Origin: Pseudomonas brassicacearum subsp. brassicacearum
GTDB taxonomy: Bacteria; Pseudomonadota; Gammaproteobacteria; Pseudomonadales; Pseudomonadaceae
Reading direction: 5' to 3'
Length of the DNA stretch: 64,000 nucleotides
NCBI RefSeq assembly: GCF_008801605.1
Contig: NZ_VZPJ01000006.1
Coordinates: forward strand, 186,001-250,000
Shown here: piece after piece, positions 8,498-19,212 of the stretch
How the letters are laid out: each line of letters begins with the position of its first letter
How positions within the stretch are numbered: position 1 is the first letter of the stretch
Position numbers and translations under genes: made by a program
The notes under the pieces: model-generated
The model's input: only the letters and a program-made list of their open reading frames with translations
Told to the model about the DNA's origin: nothing
Database searches by the model: none

Positions 8498-10401
8498 CAG
8501 GCCAGCACCTCGGCCAGGTCCCCTTTGGATTCGAGCCAGGACTTGCGATCGCCGGCGCGTTTCTTCGCCAGTAGCATGTCCATCATCTCCGAGGTCGCTT
8601 CGAAATCATCCAGGGTCAACTGCACCAGACGGCGGGTGTTCGGATCCATGGTGGTTTCACGCAGTTGCGGCGGGTTCATCTCGCCCAGGCCTTTGAATCG
8701 AGTGACCTGCGGCTTGCCGCGTTTCTTCTCGGCCACCAGGCGATCGAGAATGCCGTCGCGCTCGGCCTCGTCCAGGGCGTAGTAGATTTCCTTGCCCAGG
8801 TCGATGCGGTACAGCGGCGGCATCGCCACATAAACGTGGCCGGCGTCCACCAGCGGGCGGAAATGCTGGACGAACAAAGCGCAGAGCAACGTGGCGATGT
8901 GCAGGCCGTCGGAGTCGGCGTCGGCGAGGATGCAGATCTTGCCGTAGCGCAGCTGGCTCATGTCCGCGGCGCCCGGGTCGACACCGATGGCCACCGCGAT
9001 GTTATGCACTTCCTGGCTGGCCAGCACTTCGCTGCCGTCCACTTCCCAGGTGTTGAGGATCTTGCCTCGCAGCGGCAGGATCGCCTGGAACTCCTTGTCC
9101 CGCGCCTGCTTGGCCGAGCCGCCGGCGGAGTCACCTTCCACCAGGAACAGCTCGGAACGCATCGGGTCCTGCCCGGCGCAATCGGCGAGCTTGCCCGGCA
9201 ATGCCGGGCCCTGGGTGATGCGCTTGCGCTCGACCTTCTTGCTGGCCTTGAGGCGGCGGCCGGCGTTATTGATTGCCAACTCTGCCAGGGCCAGGCCGGT
9301 TTCCGGGTTGGCGTTGAGCCACAGGCTGAACGCATCCTTGACCACCCCGGAGACAAACGCCGCCGCCTCACGGGACGACAGGCGCTCCTTGGTCTGGCCG
9401 GAGAATTGCGGTTCCTGCATCTTCATAGACAGCACGAAGGCGATGCGCTCCCAGACGTCTTCCGGCGCCAGCTTCACGCCACGGGGCAGCAGATTGCGGA
9501 ACTCGCAGAACTCGCGCATGGCATCGAGCAAACCCTGGCGCAACCCGTTGACGTGGGTGCCGCCCTGGGCCGTGGGGATCAGGTTGACGTAGCTTTCCTG
9601 AACGCTTTCGCCGCCTTCGGGCAGCCATAACAGCGCCCAGTCCACGGCTTCCTTGTTACCGGCCAGGCTGCCGCAAAACGGCTCGTTGGGCAGGCGCTCG
9701 AAATCGTTGACCGCGTCCACCAGGTAAGAACGCAGGCCGTCTTCGTAATGCCACTCGACTTTCTCGCCAGTGGCCTTGTCCTCGAAACTGACCAGCAACC
9801 CCGGGCACAGCACGGCCTTGGCCTTGAGCACATGCTTGAGGCGGCTGACGGAAAACTTCGGCGAATCGAAATACTTCGGGTCCGGAGCGAAATACACGCT
9901 GGTCCCGGTGTTGCGTTTGCCGACGGTGCCGACCACTTCCAGCTCGGTGGCCTTGTAGCCGTCGGCGAAGGTCATCTGGTATTCGTTGCCGTCACGCTTG
10001 ACCCGCACCCGCACCTGGGTCGACAAGGCGTTGACCACGGAAATACCCACCCCGTGCAGACCGCCGGAGAACTGGTAGTTCTTGTTGGAAAACTTGCCGC
10101 CGGCGTGGAGCTTGGTGAGGATCAGCTCGACGCCCGACACACCCTCTTCGGGGTGAATGTCCACCGGCATGCCGCGGCCATCATCGCTGACTTCCAGCGA
10201 GTGATCGGCGTGCAGGATGACCTGCACCGAACGAGCGTGCCCGGCCAAGGCTTCGTCGACACTGTTGTCGATGACTTCCTGGGCGAGATGGTTCGGCCGA
10301 CTGGTGTCGGTGTACATGCCGGGGCGCTTGCGCACCGGGTCGAGGCCCGAGAGGACTTCGATGGCGTCTGCGTTATAAGAGCTAGCGCTGGGAGTGGCCA
10401 T
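8497..10401 (-). CDS. parE: DNA topoisomerase IV subunit B (ParE)
   Basis: The 634-residue ATPase subunit of topoisomerase IV. The GHKL ATPase shows Glu42 and Asn46 (QEVIDNSVDEAL), DGRGMP at 74-79 and GGLHGVG at 113-119. The TOPRIM domain has EGDSAGGSA at 422-430 and a DADSDG motif near 496. The length equals that of other Pseudomonas ParE and is shorter than GyrB, as expected. It lies 42 bases after the YqiA-like gene and heads the parE-esterase-protease-parC series. Confidence 0.98.
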   Translation of the reverse strand: MATPSASSYNADAIEVLSGLDPVRKRPGMYTDTSRPNHLAQEVIDNSVDEALAGHARSVQVILHADHSLEVSDDGRGMPVDIHPEEGVSGVELILTKLHAGGKFSNKNYQFSGGLHGVGISVVNALSTQVRVRVKRDGNEYQMTFADGYKATELEVVGTVGKRNTGTSVYFAPDPKYFDSPKFSVSRLKHVLKAKAVLCPGLLVSFEDKATGEKVEWHYEDGLRSYLVDAVNDFERLPNEPFCGSLAGNKEAVDWALLWLPEGGESVQESYVNLIPTAQGGTHVNGLRQGLLDAMREFCEFRNLLPRGVKLAPEDVWERIAFVLSMKMQEPQFSGQTKERLSSREAAAFVSGVVKDAFSLWLNANPETGLALAELAINNAGRRLKASKKVERKRITQGPALPGKLADCAGQDPMRSELFLVEGDSAGGSAKQARDKEFQAILPLRGKILNTWEVDGSEVLASQEVHNIAVAIGVDPGAADMSQLRYGKICILADADSDGLHIATLLCALFVQHFRPLVDAGHVYVAMPPLYRIDLGKEIYYALDEAERDGILDRLVAEKKRGKPQVTRFKGLGEMNPPQLRETTMDPNTRRLVQLTLDDFEATSEMMDMLLAKKRAGDRKSWLESKGDLAEVLA

Positions 10402-10443
10402 GGGGTCTCGTCGTCAGTGTTCAATGAAAAAGGGGCGATGGGC

Positions 10444-11052
10444 TCACAGCGACGTGAAGTCGATCGCCTGGTACAAATCGGCGCCAATGCCGGCAAAACT
10501 CAACAGCGCCGGCAACTGCTGGGCAAACCCTTGGAAACTGTGGTCGCCGCCGGCCTGGATGCGCAAGGCACAGGCGCGGTAATACTGTTGGGCGTGGCGA
10601 TAATCCAGCGTTTCGTCACCGGTTTGCAACCATACCTGAAACCGCTGCGGATCCCGGGGCGCCGGCACTTGCAGTTCGGCCAGGGCCGTGACGTGGTCGT
10701 GGGTCAATTCCCAGGTTTCATCTGTGTACAAATTCTTCTGCGTGCCCAGGTAACCGTCGAACATCCGATGCGGGCTGACGGCAGGGTTCACCAACAGGGC
10801 CTTGAGGCCGTGGCGCTCGGCCAAGTGAGTCGCATAGTAGCCGCCGAGCGAGCTGCCGACCAGCAGCGGGCGCCCCAGTTCTGTAATCGCCTGCTCCAAC
10901 TGACCGATGGCCTGGCGGGGGTGGTGATGCAAGGCGGGCACCTGCAACTGGTCGCTCAGGCCCAGGCGTGCCATCACCTCGGTCAATTGACAGGCCTTGG
11001 TCGACGCCGGGGCGCTGTTGAAGCCATGGATATAAAGGATCGAACCCGACAT
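10444..11052 (-). CDS. YqiA/YcfP family alpha/beta hydrolase (esterase)
   Basis: The 202-residue cytoplasmic hydrolase has the family start ILYIHGFNSAPASTKA and the nucleophile elbow GSSLGGYYA around 83-91 (catalytic Ser about 85). A late His (GGDHSFQGF) completes the triad. E. coli yqiA likewise lies between cpdA and parE, so the neighbourhood supports the assignment. The natural substrate is unknown. Confidence 0.88.
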   Translation of the reverse strand: MSGSILYIHGFNSAPASTKACQLTEVMARLGLSDQLQVPALHHHPRQAIGQLEQAITELGRPLLVGSSLGGYYATHLAERHGLKALLVNPAVSPHRMFDGYLGTQKNLYTDETWELTHDHVTALAELQVPAPRDPQRFQVWLQTGDETLDYRHAQQYYRACALRIQAGGDHSFQGFAQQLPALLSFAGIGADLYQAIDFTSL

Positions 11053-11208
11053 TGCCGACTCCCTGGGTGTTGGGCAAAAGCCGGAGTTTACAGGGAGATT
11101 GCGGTGATTGGGGGGGATTTGACCGTGTTGTTGCCTCCCATGAATCGTCGATCACAGCACCTGTGGGAGCAAAGCTTGCTCGCGATGGCGGCTTAACTGA
11201 GTACATAT
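11053..11208. other. Upstream region of the parE operon with one REP unit
   Basis: There is no gene here. A single REP unit lies at 11160-11192 (ctgtgggagcaaagcttgct then cgcgatggcgg). The first 100 bases are the likely promoter region of the minus-strand operon, but no strong -35/-10 pair stands out. Confidence 0.6.
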
Positions 11209-11640
11209 CCATTTCTGCGGTAACGGCCACTTAGGGTTCCGCCCTGACGGCGGCTCACTTTTTTTCAAACGCCAAAAAAAGTAAGCAAAAAAGGCTTGCC
11301 CCACCACTTGGCACCTCGCCTAGGCTCGGTGTGCCTGAACGAAGGCATTTGCTCCGTGGGCCCGCCGCGAAGGGCCATCCATGGCCCAGCGCGGCTAACC
11401 CGGCATCCATGCCGGGTTGCCCACTCCACAATGCCTGCGCTCGGCCAGCGTGGTTAACGGGGCGCCGAGATCAACGTCCACCACGAGGCGGCCTAACAGC
11501 CGACCTGGCTCTCCCGGTTGTACACCCGTCAGATCTGTGGGAGCAAAGCTTGCTCGCGAGGGGGCCTGACAGCCGACCTGGTTCTCCCGGTCGTACTCCG
11601 GTCCAATTGTGGGAGCGATCTTGCTCGCCTCTGCGCGCGG
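11209..11640. repeat. Long dispersed intergenic repeat with REP units (copy 1)
   Basis: A non-coding element begins 'cggtaacggcc.ctta.ggttccgccctgacggcggctcac' and contains 'gccccaccacttggc' followed by 'acctcgcctaggctcgg'. It ends in two copies of a module of about 40 bases (gcggcctaacagccgacctg then gctctcccgg) at about 11485-11523 and 11562-11597, each followed by a REP unit. The same layout recurs at 45085-45420. Short ORFs within it look like chance frames of the repeat. Confidence 0.8.
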
Positions 11641-11645
11641 TGTGG

Positions 11646-12005
11646 TCAGGATTGTGTATTGACGTTGTCCAGCATCCGATTCGCCAATAAAGCGCCCAGC
11701 TCGATCAGTTGCTGAATGCCAAGGGCAACATGGCGTCGCGAGCCTTTCAGGTCGAAGGCAAGGTCGCTGACCATGGCATCGGCTGAGGCCAGGGTTTCGC
11801 TGAGGTTGGCCAGCAGGCTTTCGGTGTCGACGCCTTCCACGACGGTGAACAGTTGACCTGAGGGCTTTTTCTTTTTGGCTTGAGGTTTGGGGTCAAGATA
11901 ATGGTCGATGGCGCGCTTGGCGGCTTCATCGAGTATCGGGGGAATCTGGCTGGCTTCGGGAGAAATGGAATCTTTTTTTGTTGGCCCAGAATTATCTTCA
12001 GACAT
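11646..12005 (-). CDS. DUF6124 family protein
   Basis: The 119-residue protein has a charged, low-complexity N-terminus (SEDNSGPTKKDS) and a Lys-rich stretch near 43-47. The C-terminal helical part (LLANLSETLASADAMVSDLAFDLKGSRRHVALGIQQLIELGALLANRML) is typical of the Pseudomonas-specific DUF6124 family. No function is known. It is a single gene enclosed by dense repeats on both sides, a common setting for accessory Pseudomonas genes. Confidence 0.75.
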   Translation of the reverse strand: MSEDNSGPTKKDSISPEASQIPPILDEAAKRAIDHYLDPKPQAKKKKPSGQLFTVVEGVDTESLLANLSETLASADAMVSDLAFDLKGSRRHVALGIQQLIELGALLANRMLDNVNTQS

Positions 12006-12498
12006 GTTGGCGCTCCACTAGGATTGAAATAACGCCCTCCTACTTTCGGGTTTCCAGGCCCGGCCGCTGAACTTTCAGCGACGGGAAAAGGTTAGCGACA
12101 GCCCTTCCCACCCAGCAACCGCCAGAGCTCGTCGGAAAAATCTGCTTGAACCAGGAAGGATGTCCGACCATTCCCACAAACCCTGGTCGGCTGTCAGCCG
12201 CCATCGCGAGCAAGCTCGCTCCCACACAGGTTTTTGGCTGTTTATAAGATCAGTGTCCACCGCCGATCCCTGTGGGAGCAAAGCTTGCTCGCGATGGCGG
12301 TGGGTCTGCTTGCATCCATGCTGAATGTACCGCCGTCTTCGCGAGCAAGCCCACACAATTGGATCGGGGTATGACCGGAGAATCAGGTCGGCTATCAGGC
12401 CGCCTCGCGAGCAAGCTTTGCTCCCACAGGTCCTGCTCAAACAGATCTGAAGGATGTACGACCGGGAGAGACGGGCCGGCTGTCAGGCCGCCTCGTCC
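12006..12498. repeat. Repeat cluster: REPIN plus inverted module copies
   Basis: There is no gene in these 490 bases. A REPIN lies at about 12199-12302 (facing REP units), a degenerate REP at about 12333-12357, and a REP at about 12402-12430. Two inverted copies of the 40-base module seen at 11485 and 45265 lie at about 12366-12405 and 12451-12494. The region 12040-12195 shows nothing recognisable beyond a partial module near 12166-12200. Confidence 0.8.
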
Positions 12499-13314
12499 TC
12501 AGTAACCGTTGGAGCCATAGTCAGGGGTAAACGCAAACCCAACCACCCGCTCAACCCCCGTCTCCAACCGCCCATCCGGCAACAATCGCAACCACCGATA
12601 CCCCGGCGCCTGCGAGCCCACCGCAAAATCCTCACTCCCCGGCTCAAACTGAATACAGGTCGAAGGCGAAGCCAACAAACGAACCCCCTCGCGCATCCGG
12701 TCAACCTCCTGGTGCACATGCCCCCACAACACCGCCCGCACCTGAGGAAACCGATCCAACACCGCAAACAGCGCCTCAGGATTACGCAACCCAATCGGCT
12801 CCATCCACGCACACCCAATCGAAACAGGATGATGATGCAGGCACACCAAGTGATGCCGCTCCGGCGCCTCGCTCAAGGCATTGGCCAACAGAATCAACTG
12901 CTCCTCGGCCAAAAAACCCGGCACCGAACCAGGCACGGCGGAATCCAGCATCGTCACCCGCCAGTTGCCAATGTCCACCACCGGATTGAGCAACGTGCTC
13001 TTGACCGCCGCCTCAAGCATCACCTGCGGCTCATCATGGTTGCCGGGAATCCACCGCGCCGGCGCATCGATTCGCGCAGTCAATTGCCGAAACGCCGCGT
13101 AGGACTCCAGCGTGCCGTCCTGGGACAGATCCCCGGTGGCGAGCATCAGGTCAATGTCCGGCTGCTGCTTGAGCACCAAATCAATGACCGCCCACAAACT
13201 GTCACGGGTATTCATGCCCAGCAACGAGGCATCGGCCTCGGCGAACAAATGGCTGTCAGACAGTTGGACCAGCAACGCCGCATCGGCAGTGGTCAAGCTG
13301 GATACGCTCGGCAA
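12499..13314 (-). CDS. cpdA: 3',5'-cyclic-AMP phosphodiesterase CpdA
   Basis: The 271-residue class III phosphodiesterase hydrolyses cAMP to AMP and so lowers Vfr/CRP signalling. Metal-binding metallophosphatase motifs are visible: LSDSH (Asp20, His22), GDLSQDG at 61-67, GNHDE at 91-95, a CLHHHP motif and GHVHQ late in the domain. The start is a TTG at 13314 with a strong ribosome-binding site (gggagag) just upstream. It is followed by REP-rich DNA and is likely co-transcribed with the upstream nudF and DUF1249 genes, although a 99-base gap lies between. Confidence 0.92.
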   Translation of the reverse strand: MPSVSSLTTADAALLVQLSDSHLFAEADASLLGMNTRDSLWAVIDLVLKQQPDIDLMLATGDLSQDGTLESYAAFRQLTARIDAPARWIPGNHDEPQVMLEAAVKSTLLNPVVDIGNWRVTMLDSAVPGSVPGFLAEEQLILLANALSEAPERHHLVCLHHHPVSIGCAWMEPIGLRNPEALFAVLDRFPQVRAVLWGHVHQEVDRMREGVRLLASPSTCIQFEPGSEDFAVGSQAPGYRWLRLLPDGRLETGVERVVGFAFTPDYGSNGY

Positions 13315-13413
13315 ATCGCTCTCTCCCAGGCGCAGTCACGCCGTTGCATGAAGCCGCAATTATGCTGGGGGATGATCGAAAGGGGAAACCCGCGAACCGG
13401 AACCGGTTCACAA

Positions 13414-13866
13414 CTACCGAACGACTTCGAACTCGTGGCCCAGCGCCAGGCAATGACTCAGCCACTCGCCCAGGAACAGGTTCAACTGGGCTTTTTCATC
13501 CGGCTGGTGCATTGACGCATTGGGGTAAGGATAGATGCCGCGAAAGCGTCGTGCATGTTCGGCGCTGACGACTTCGGCCATGCGCGCATCGTGATAGACC
13601 TGGACCTCCAGCTGCGGCACCGGCAGCCAGGGCAGGCTGTGCTCCTGGCGCACTTGCAGCGTGGTGGTGTAGGGGCAAGTCTGCAACACTTCCAGAGCCA
13701 GCACGCCCAGCATCTGGTCGCCGTGGGTCACGGCGATACGCCGCGGCGCCGGATCGTTGCGCATGTCCGGCAACAAGCGCATCAGGCGGGCGTAGTTGGC
13801 CTCGCAGGCGGCCTGCAACCCCACCAGATCGACGCGATAGCGATCGCGCAGCTTGTTCAGGACCAT
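13414..13866 (-). CDS. DUF1249 family protein (YqiB-like)
   Basis: The 150-residue protein starts MVLNKLRDRYRVDLVGLQAACEANYARL, the conserved beginning of DUF1249. It later shows the family core LEVQVYHDARMAEVV and YPYPNASMHQPDEKAQLN. It overlaps the 3' end of nudF by 10 bases and precedes cpdA, the same nudF-yqiB-cpdA order as in enterobacteria. No biochemical function is established. Confidence 0.9.
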   Translation of the reverse strand: MVLNKLRDRYRVDLVGLQAACEANYARLMRLLPDMRNDPAPRRIAVTHGDQMLGVLALEVLQTCPYTTTLQVRQEHSLPWLPVPQLEVQVYHDARMAEVVSAEHARRFRGIYPYPNASMHQPDEKAQLNLFLGEWLSHCLALGHEFEVVR

Positions 13867-14474
13867 AGCCCCCTCACTTCCTCGCGGTTCAAGGCCAGCC
13901 ATTGCAGGGCGATGATGCTCGGTGCATTGCAGATTTGTCCGTCGCGCACAGCTTGCAGGGCATCTTCGAAAGACCAGACCTTGACGCGGATATCTTCCGC
14001 CTCTTCCACCAGGCCATGCAGCCCGCCCGCCCCCGTGCTGTCGCAACGCCCCAGGTACAAATGGACGAATTCATCGCTGCCGCCCGGGGATGGAAAATAC
14101 TTGGTCATCGGCCAAAGCGCAGCGAAGGCAAGCCCAGCTTCCTCCTGCGCTTCACGATGAGCAACTTCTTCCGGTTGTTCGTCCTTGTCGATCAGGCCGG
14201 CCACCAATTCCACCAGCCAAGGGTTGGCGATCTTGTCCATGGCGCCGACGCGAAACTGCTCGATCAACACCACTTCATCGCGCTGCGGGTCGTAGGGCAA
14301 CACGCACACCGCGTCATGGCGCACGAACAATTCACGGCTGATTTCGCGGCTCATGCCACCGGCAAACAATTCGTGACGCAAGTGCACACGGTCGAGTTTG
14401 TAGAAACCCTGGAAGCAGCTCTCGCGCTTGACGATGTCCACGGTGCTCGGTGCGGCGTTGGCGAAATCGGTCAT
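13857..14474 (-). CDS. nudF: ADP-ribose diphosphatase NudF
   Basis: The 205-residue Nudix hydrolase cleaves ADP-ribose to AMP and ribose 5-phosphate. A complete Nudix box (G-x5-E-x7-REUxEExGU) lies at 93-115, starting GLIDKDE and ending REAQEEAGL. The start at MTDFANAA is preferred to a longer frame because it fits the family length. It heads the nudF-DUF1249-cpdA group. Confidence 0.93.
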   Translation of the reverse strand: MTDFANAAPSTVDIVKRESCFQGFYKLDRVHLRHELFAGGMSREISRELFVRHDAVCVLPYDPQRDEVVLIEQFRVGAMDKIANPWLVELVAGLIDKDEQPEEVAHREAQEEAGLAFAALWPMTKYFPSPGGSDEFVHLYLGRCDSTGAGGLHGLVEEAEDIRVKVWSFEDALQAVRDGQICNAPSIIALQWLALNREEVRGLWS

Positions 14475-14688
14475 GACAATCCTCGTGTGCAATGGATCAA
14501 TACGAGGTTCCAACCTCGGCTTCGCGCCATCCTAACGCGCCCGTACCCTTTGATGCAGCCCCTTTCCACTCATCGGGATGGACGGCAGAAGGTGAAAGAA
14601 CTCTAATGAGCTTAGTGGCGAACTGATTGTCCTGCTGGCAGTCGAAGCGGGTAACTTTTCGCCTTTCCCTGTTCCATGAAGGACGCCC

Positions 14689-15435
14689 ATGTCGCTTTTC
14701 AAAACTGCCTCCGTGGCCGCCATTGCCCTGACCCTGGGCGCTTGCCAAAGCCTGTTCCAACCCAATTACCGCGCACCGCTGGAAACCACCCGCGATGCGT
14801 CGGAACAACTGCAACAAGGTTGCGCCAGTGCCGACTGCCCGTTGGTGAACATCGATACCCTGCACTTCCCCACCGAGCCGGCCCTGGACGGCATCGTCGA
14901 AAAACGCCTGCTGCAAATGACCCGCACCACCCCGGACGCACCGGTTGCGCCGACGCTTGCCGCCTATCGCGAGCAGTTCCTGCGCAACGCCACGCCCCGC
15001 AACAGCAGCTATTTGCAGGCCAAGGTACGTGAGCAACATGACGGCCTGGTGATCATCGAATTGTCCAGCTACCTGGACACCGGCGGCGCCCACGGTACGC
15101 CGGGCCGTGGCTTCATCAACTATTCGCGCCAGCAACACAAGGTGCTGACACTGTCGGACATGCTCCTGCCGGGCCAGGAAGAAGCGTTCTGGAAAGCCGC
15201 CCAGGTCGCCCACAACAGTTGGCTGATCAGCACCAAGCTGGATCAGGAACCCGAGTTCCTGAAACAGTGGTCCTTCCAGAAAACCCCACACGTGGCGCTG
15301 ACCTACGGCGGGGTGATCCTCAAGTACGAAGTGAGCACCATCGCGCCATACGCCCTGGGCCACATCGAATTGAAGATCGCTTACCCACGCCTCAATGGCA
15401 TCCTCAAGCCCGAGCTGTTCCCCGGCCGTAGCTGA
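14689..15435 (+). CDS. RsiV/DUF3298-type lipoprotein
   Basis: The 248-residue protein has a lipobox at LTLGAC (Cys19), so it is an exported lipoprotein. The mature part has a DUF4163/DUF3298-like pattern: LVIIELSSYLDTGGAHGTPG, INYSRQQHKVLTLSDMLLPGQE, and a C-terminal GGVILKYEVSTIAPYALGHIELKIAYPRL. Members bind peptidoglycan-related ligands or lysozyme in a few cases (RsiV), but most are uncharacterised. The ribosome-binding site aagga lies eight bases before ATG. Its 3' end overlaps the convergent cytX gene by 32 bases. Confidence 0.8.
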   Translation: MSLFKTASVAAIALTLGACQSLFQPNYRAPLETTRDASEQLQQGCASADCPLVNIDTLHFPTEPALDGIVEKRLLQMTRTTPDAPVAPTLAAYREQFLRNATPRNSSYLQAKVREQHDGLVIIELSSYLDTGGAHGTPGRGFINYSRQQHKVLTLSDMLLPGQEEAFWKAAQVAHNSWLISTKLDQEPEFLKQWSFQKTPHVALTYGGVILKYEVSTIAPYALGHIELKIAYPRLNGILKPELFPGRS

Positions 15436-16711
15436 AAGCCCGGCCCAGCAACAGTTGCAGCAACCCTGCCAGGATCAGCGACGGCAGGGTTGCGCCGATG
15501 TCCGGATAGAAGTTGGCCAGCAAGTGATAAGTGCTCACCCCACCCAACCAGGCCAACAGGGCCGGCCAGCGCAACGCGGCTGACACCACTTGGCTGCTGC
15601 GTTTGCGCAGGATGAAGTGGTCCACCAGCACCACGCCGAACAGCGGTGCGAACACCGAGCCGATCAGCAACAGGAAGTTCTGGTATTGCGCCAACGGCGC
15701 GAAGCAGGCGATCAAGGTGCAGAGTACGCCGATCGCCAAGGCCAGGTGCTCGACCTTCAGCCCCGACAACATGCCACTGGAGACCGCCGCCGAGTGAATG
15801 TCGGCGAAGGCGTTTTCCGACTCATCCAGCAGAATCAGCAGCAACGGAATGCCCAACCCGGCGCCCGCCAGGGCCAGCAGCAGCGCATTGACTTCACCGC
15901 TTGGCGCGAACGCCAGGGTGTAGGCCACGCCCAGGCTCATCAGCCAGAAGTTACCGATGAAGAACCCCAACGCGGTGCCGCCAAACACATTTTTGGCGCG
16001 TTTGCCGAAACGCGAGTAGTCGGCGATCAGCGGCAACCACGACAGCGGCATCGCAATGGCGATATCAAACCCCACCGCCAACGGCATCGAGCCGTCGCCC
16101 GCCTGGGCCCACAGCGCTGCCAGGTCGGCCTTGGCAAACAGATTCCAGGTCAACCAGATACACGCCGCCAGCAGCAGCCAGATGCCCCACTTGCGCAGGA
16201 CCTTGCGCACGAACGTCAACGGCCCGCTGACCGCGAGCAGGGTCGCCAGGGCGCCGAAGAACAGCGTCCACAGCAGTGGGTTGGAGCCCAGGCTGCCTTC
16301 GCTGAAGGCTCGGGCACCGAGCAGGCTGGCGGCGTCACGCATGACGATGATTTCGAACGAGCCCCAGCCGATCAGCTGCAGCAGGTTCAACACCGCCGGC
16401 ACGCTCGCGCCCTTGCCGCCAAGGCTGAGCTTGAGCGTGGCCATGGCCGACAGGCCGGTGTCGCTGCCGATCACGCCGACGGCCGCCAGCAGCAGGACGC
16501 CCACCAGCGTACCGAGGAAAATCGCCAGCAACGAACCACTCAAGCCCAGGCCCGGCGCGAGCAAGGCGCCGACCTGCAAGACCATCAGGCCGATGCCCAG
16601 GGAGAACCACAGGGAAAACAGATCGCGGGCGCCGAAGACGCGCTTGTCCAGGGGCACGGCGGTGTCTGGGGAGTAGGTGCTGGGTTGGATGTTCAAGGGT
16701 TGTTGTCTCAG
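15404..16711 (-). CDS. cytX: Putative hydroxymethylpyrimidine transporter CytX
   Basis: This membrane protein of the NCS1 cytosine/purine permease family, about 435 residues with roughly 12 hydrophobic segments, is thought to import the thiamine precursor HMP. The N-terminal segment LNIQPSTYSPDTAVPLDKRVFGARDL is typical. No ATG is available: the frame runs on upstream through a REP repeat, and homologues would begin at the position held here by CTG (16711), with TTG at 16696 as the alternative. It lies just after thiC on the same strand, separated by a REPIN, consistent with thiamine control. Confidence 0.85.
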   Translation of the reverse strand: MRQQPLNIQPSTYSPDTAVPLDKRVFGARDLFSLWFSLGIGLMVLQVGALLAPGLGLSGSLLAIFLGTLVGVLLLAAVGVIGSDTGLSAMATLKLSLGGKGASVPAVLNLLQLIGWGSFEIIVMRDAASLLGARAFSEGSLGSNPLLWTLFFGALATLLAVSGPLTFVRKVLRKWGIWLLLAACIWLTWNLFAKADLAALWAQAGDGSMPLAVGFDIAIAMPLSWLPLIADYSRFGKRAKNVFGGTALGFFIGNFWLMSLGVAYTLAFAPSGEVNALLLALAGAGLGIPLLLILLDESENAFADIHSAAVSSGMLSGLKVEHLALAIGVLCTLIACFAPLAQYQNFLLLIGSVFAPLFGVVLVDHFILRKRSSQVVSAALRWPALLAWLGGVSTYHLLANFYPDIGATLPSLILAGLLQLLLGRAFSYGRGTARA

Positions 16712-16735
16712 AGGGATATTTGTTGTTTTGGGGGC

Positions 16736-16844
16736 CGCTATCGCGAGCAAGCTCGCTCCCACAGGGGGCCTGCTGCGAACACAAATCTTGTGAACAACAG
16801 AAACCCACTGTGGGAGCGAGCTTGCTCGCGATGGGGGCGGTGAA
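16736..16844. repeat. REPIN between thiC and cytX
   Basis: Two facing REP units (gccgctatcgcgagcaagct... and ...gagcttgctcgcgatgggg) lie between two genes of the same strand. Transcription from the thiC riboswitch would have to cross this hairpin to reach cytX. Confidence 0.85.
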
Positions 16845-16867
16845 AACACCGCCCCCATCAGCTCAAA

Positions 16868-19034
<2,167 letters not shown>

Positions 19035-19212
19035 ACCCGGCCAGTCTAGACACAACCACGAGAGAACGCCATCACCAGGGCAAAAGGCGTGATGAATGGC
19101 GCATATACAGGATTGTTGCCGCGCGCAGGCGCAACTACACTCGCTACGCCGCGCACATCGATATGCGCACTCTCATTCGTGAACTCTCATTTTATAAAGC
19201 AGGGATAGCCTC
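19035..19212. promoter_or_regulatory. Divergent thiC / tolC upstream region
   Basis: These 180 bases between the riboswitch and tolC must hold both promoters. I see no confident -35/-10 pair. The tolC ribosome-binding site is caggga at about 19199-19205. Confidence 0.5.

Noticed and set aside
11331..11690. Plus-strand ORFs in the long repeat
   Set aside because: They follow the repeat sequence and recur only because the repeat recurs; no ribosome-binding site or family support.
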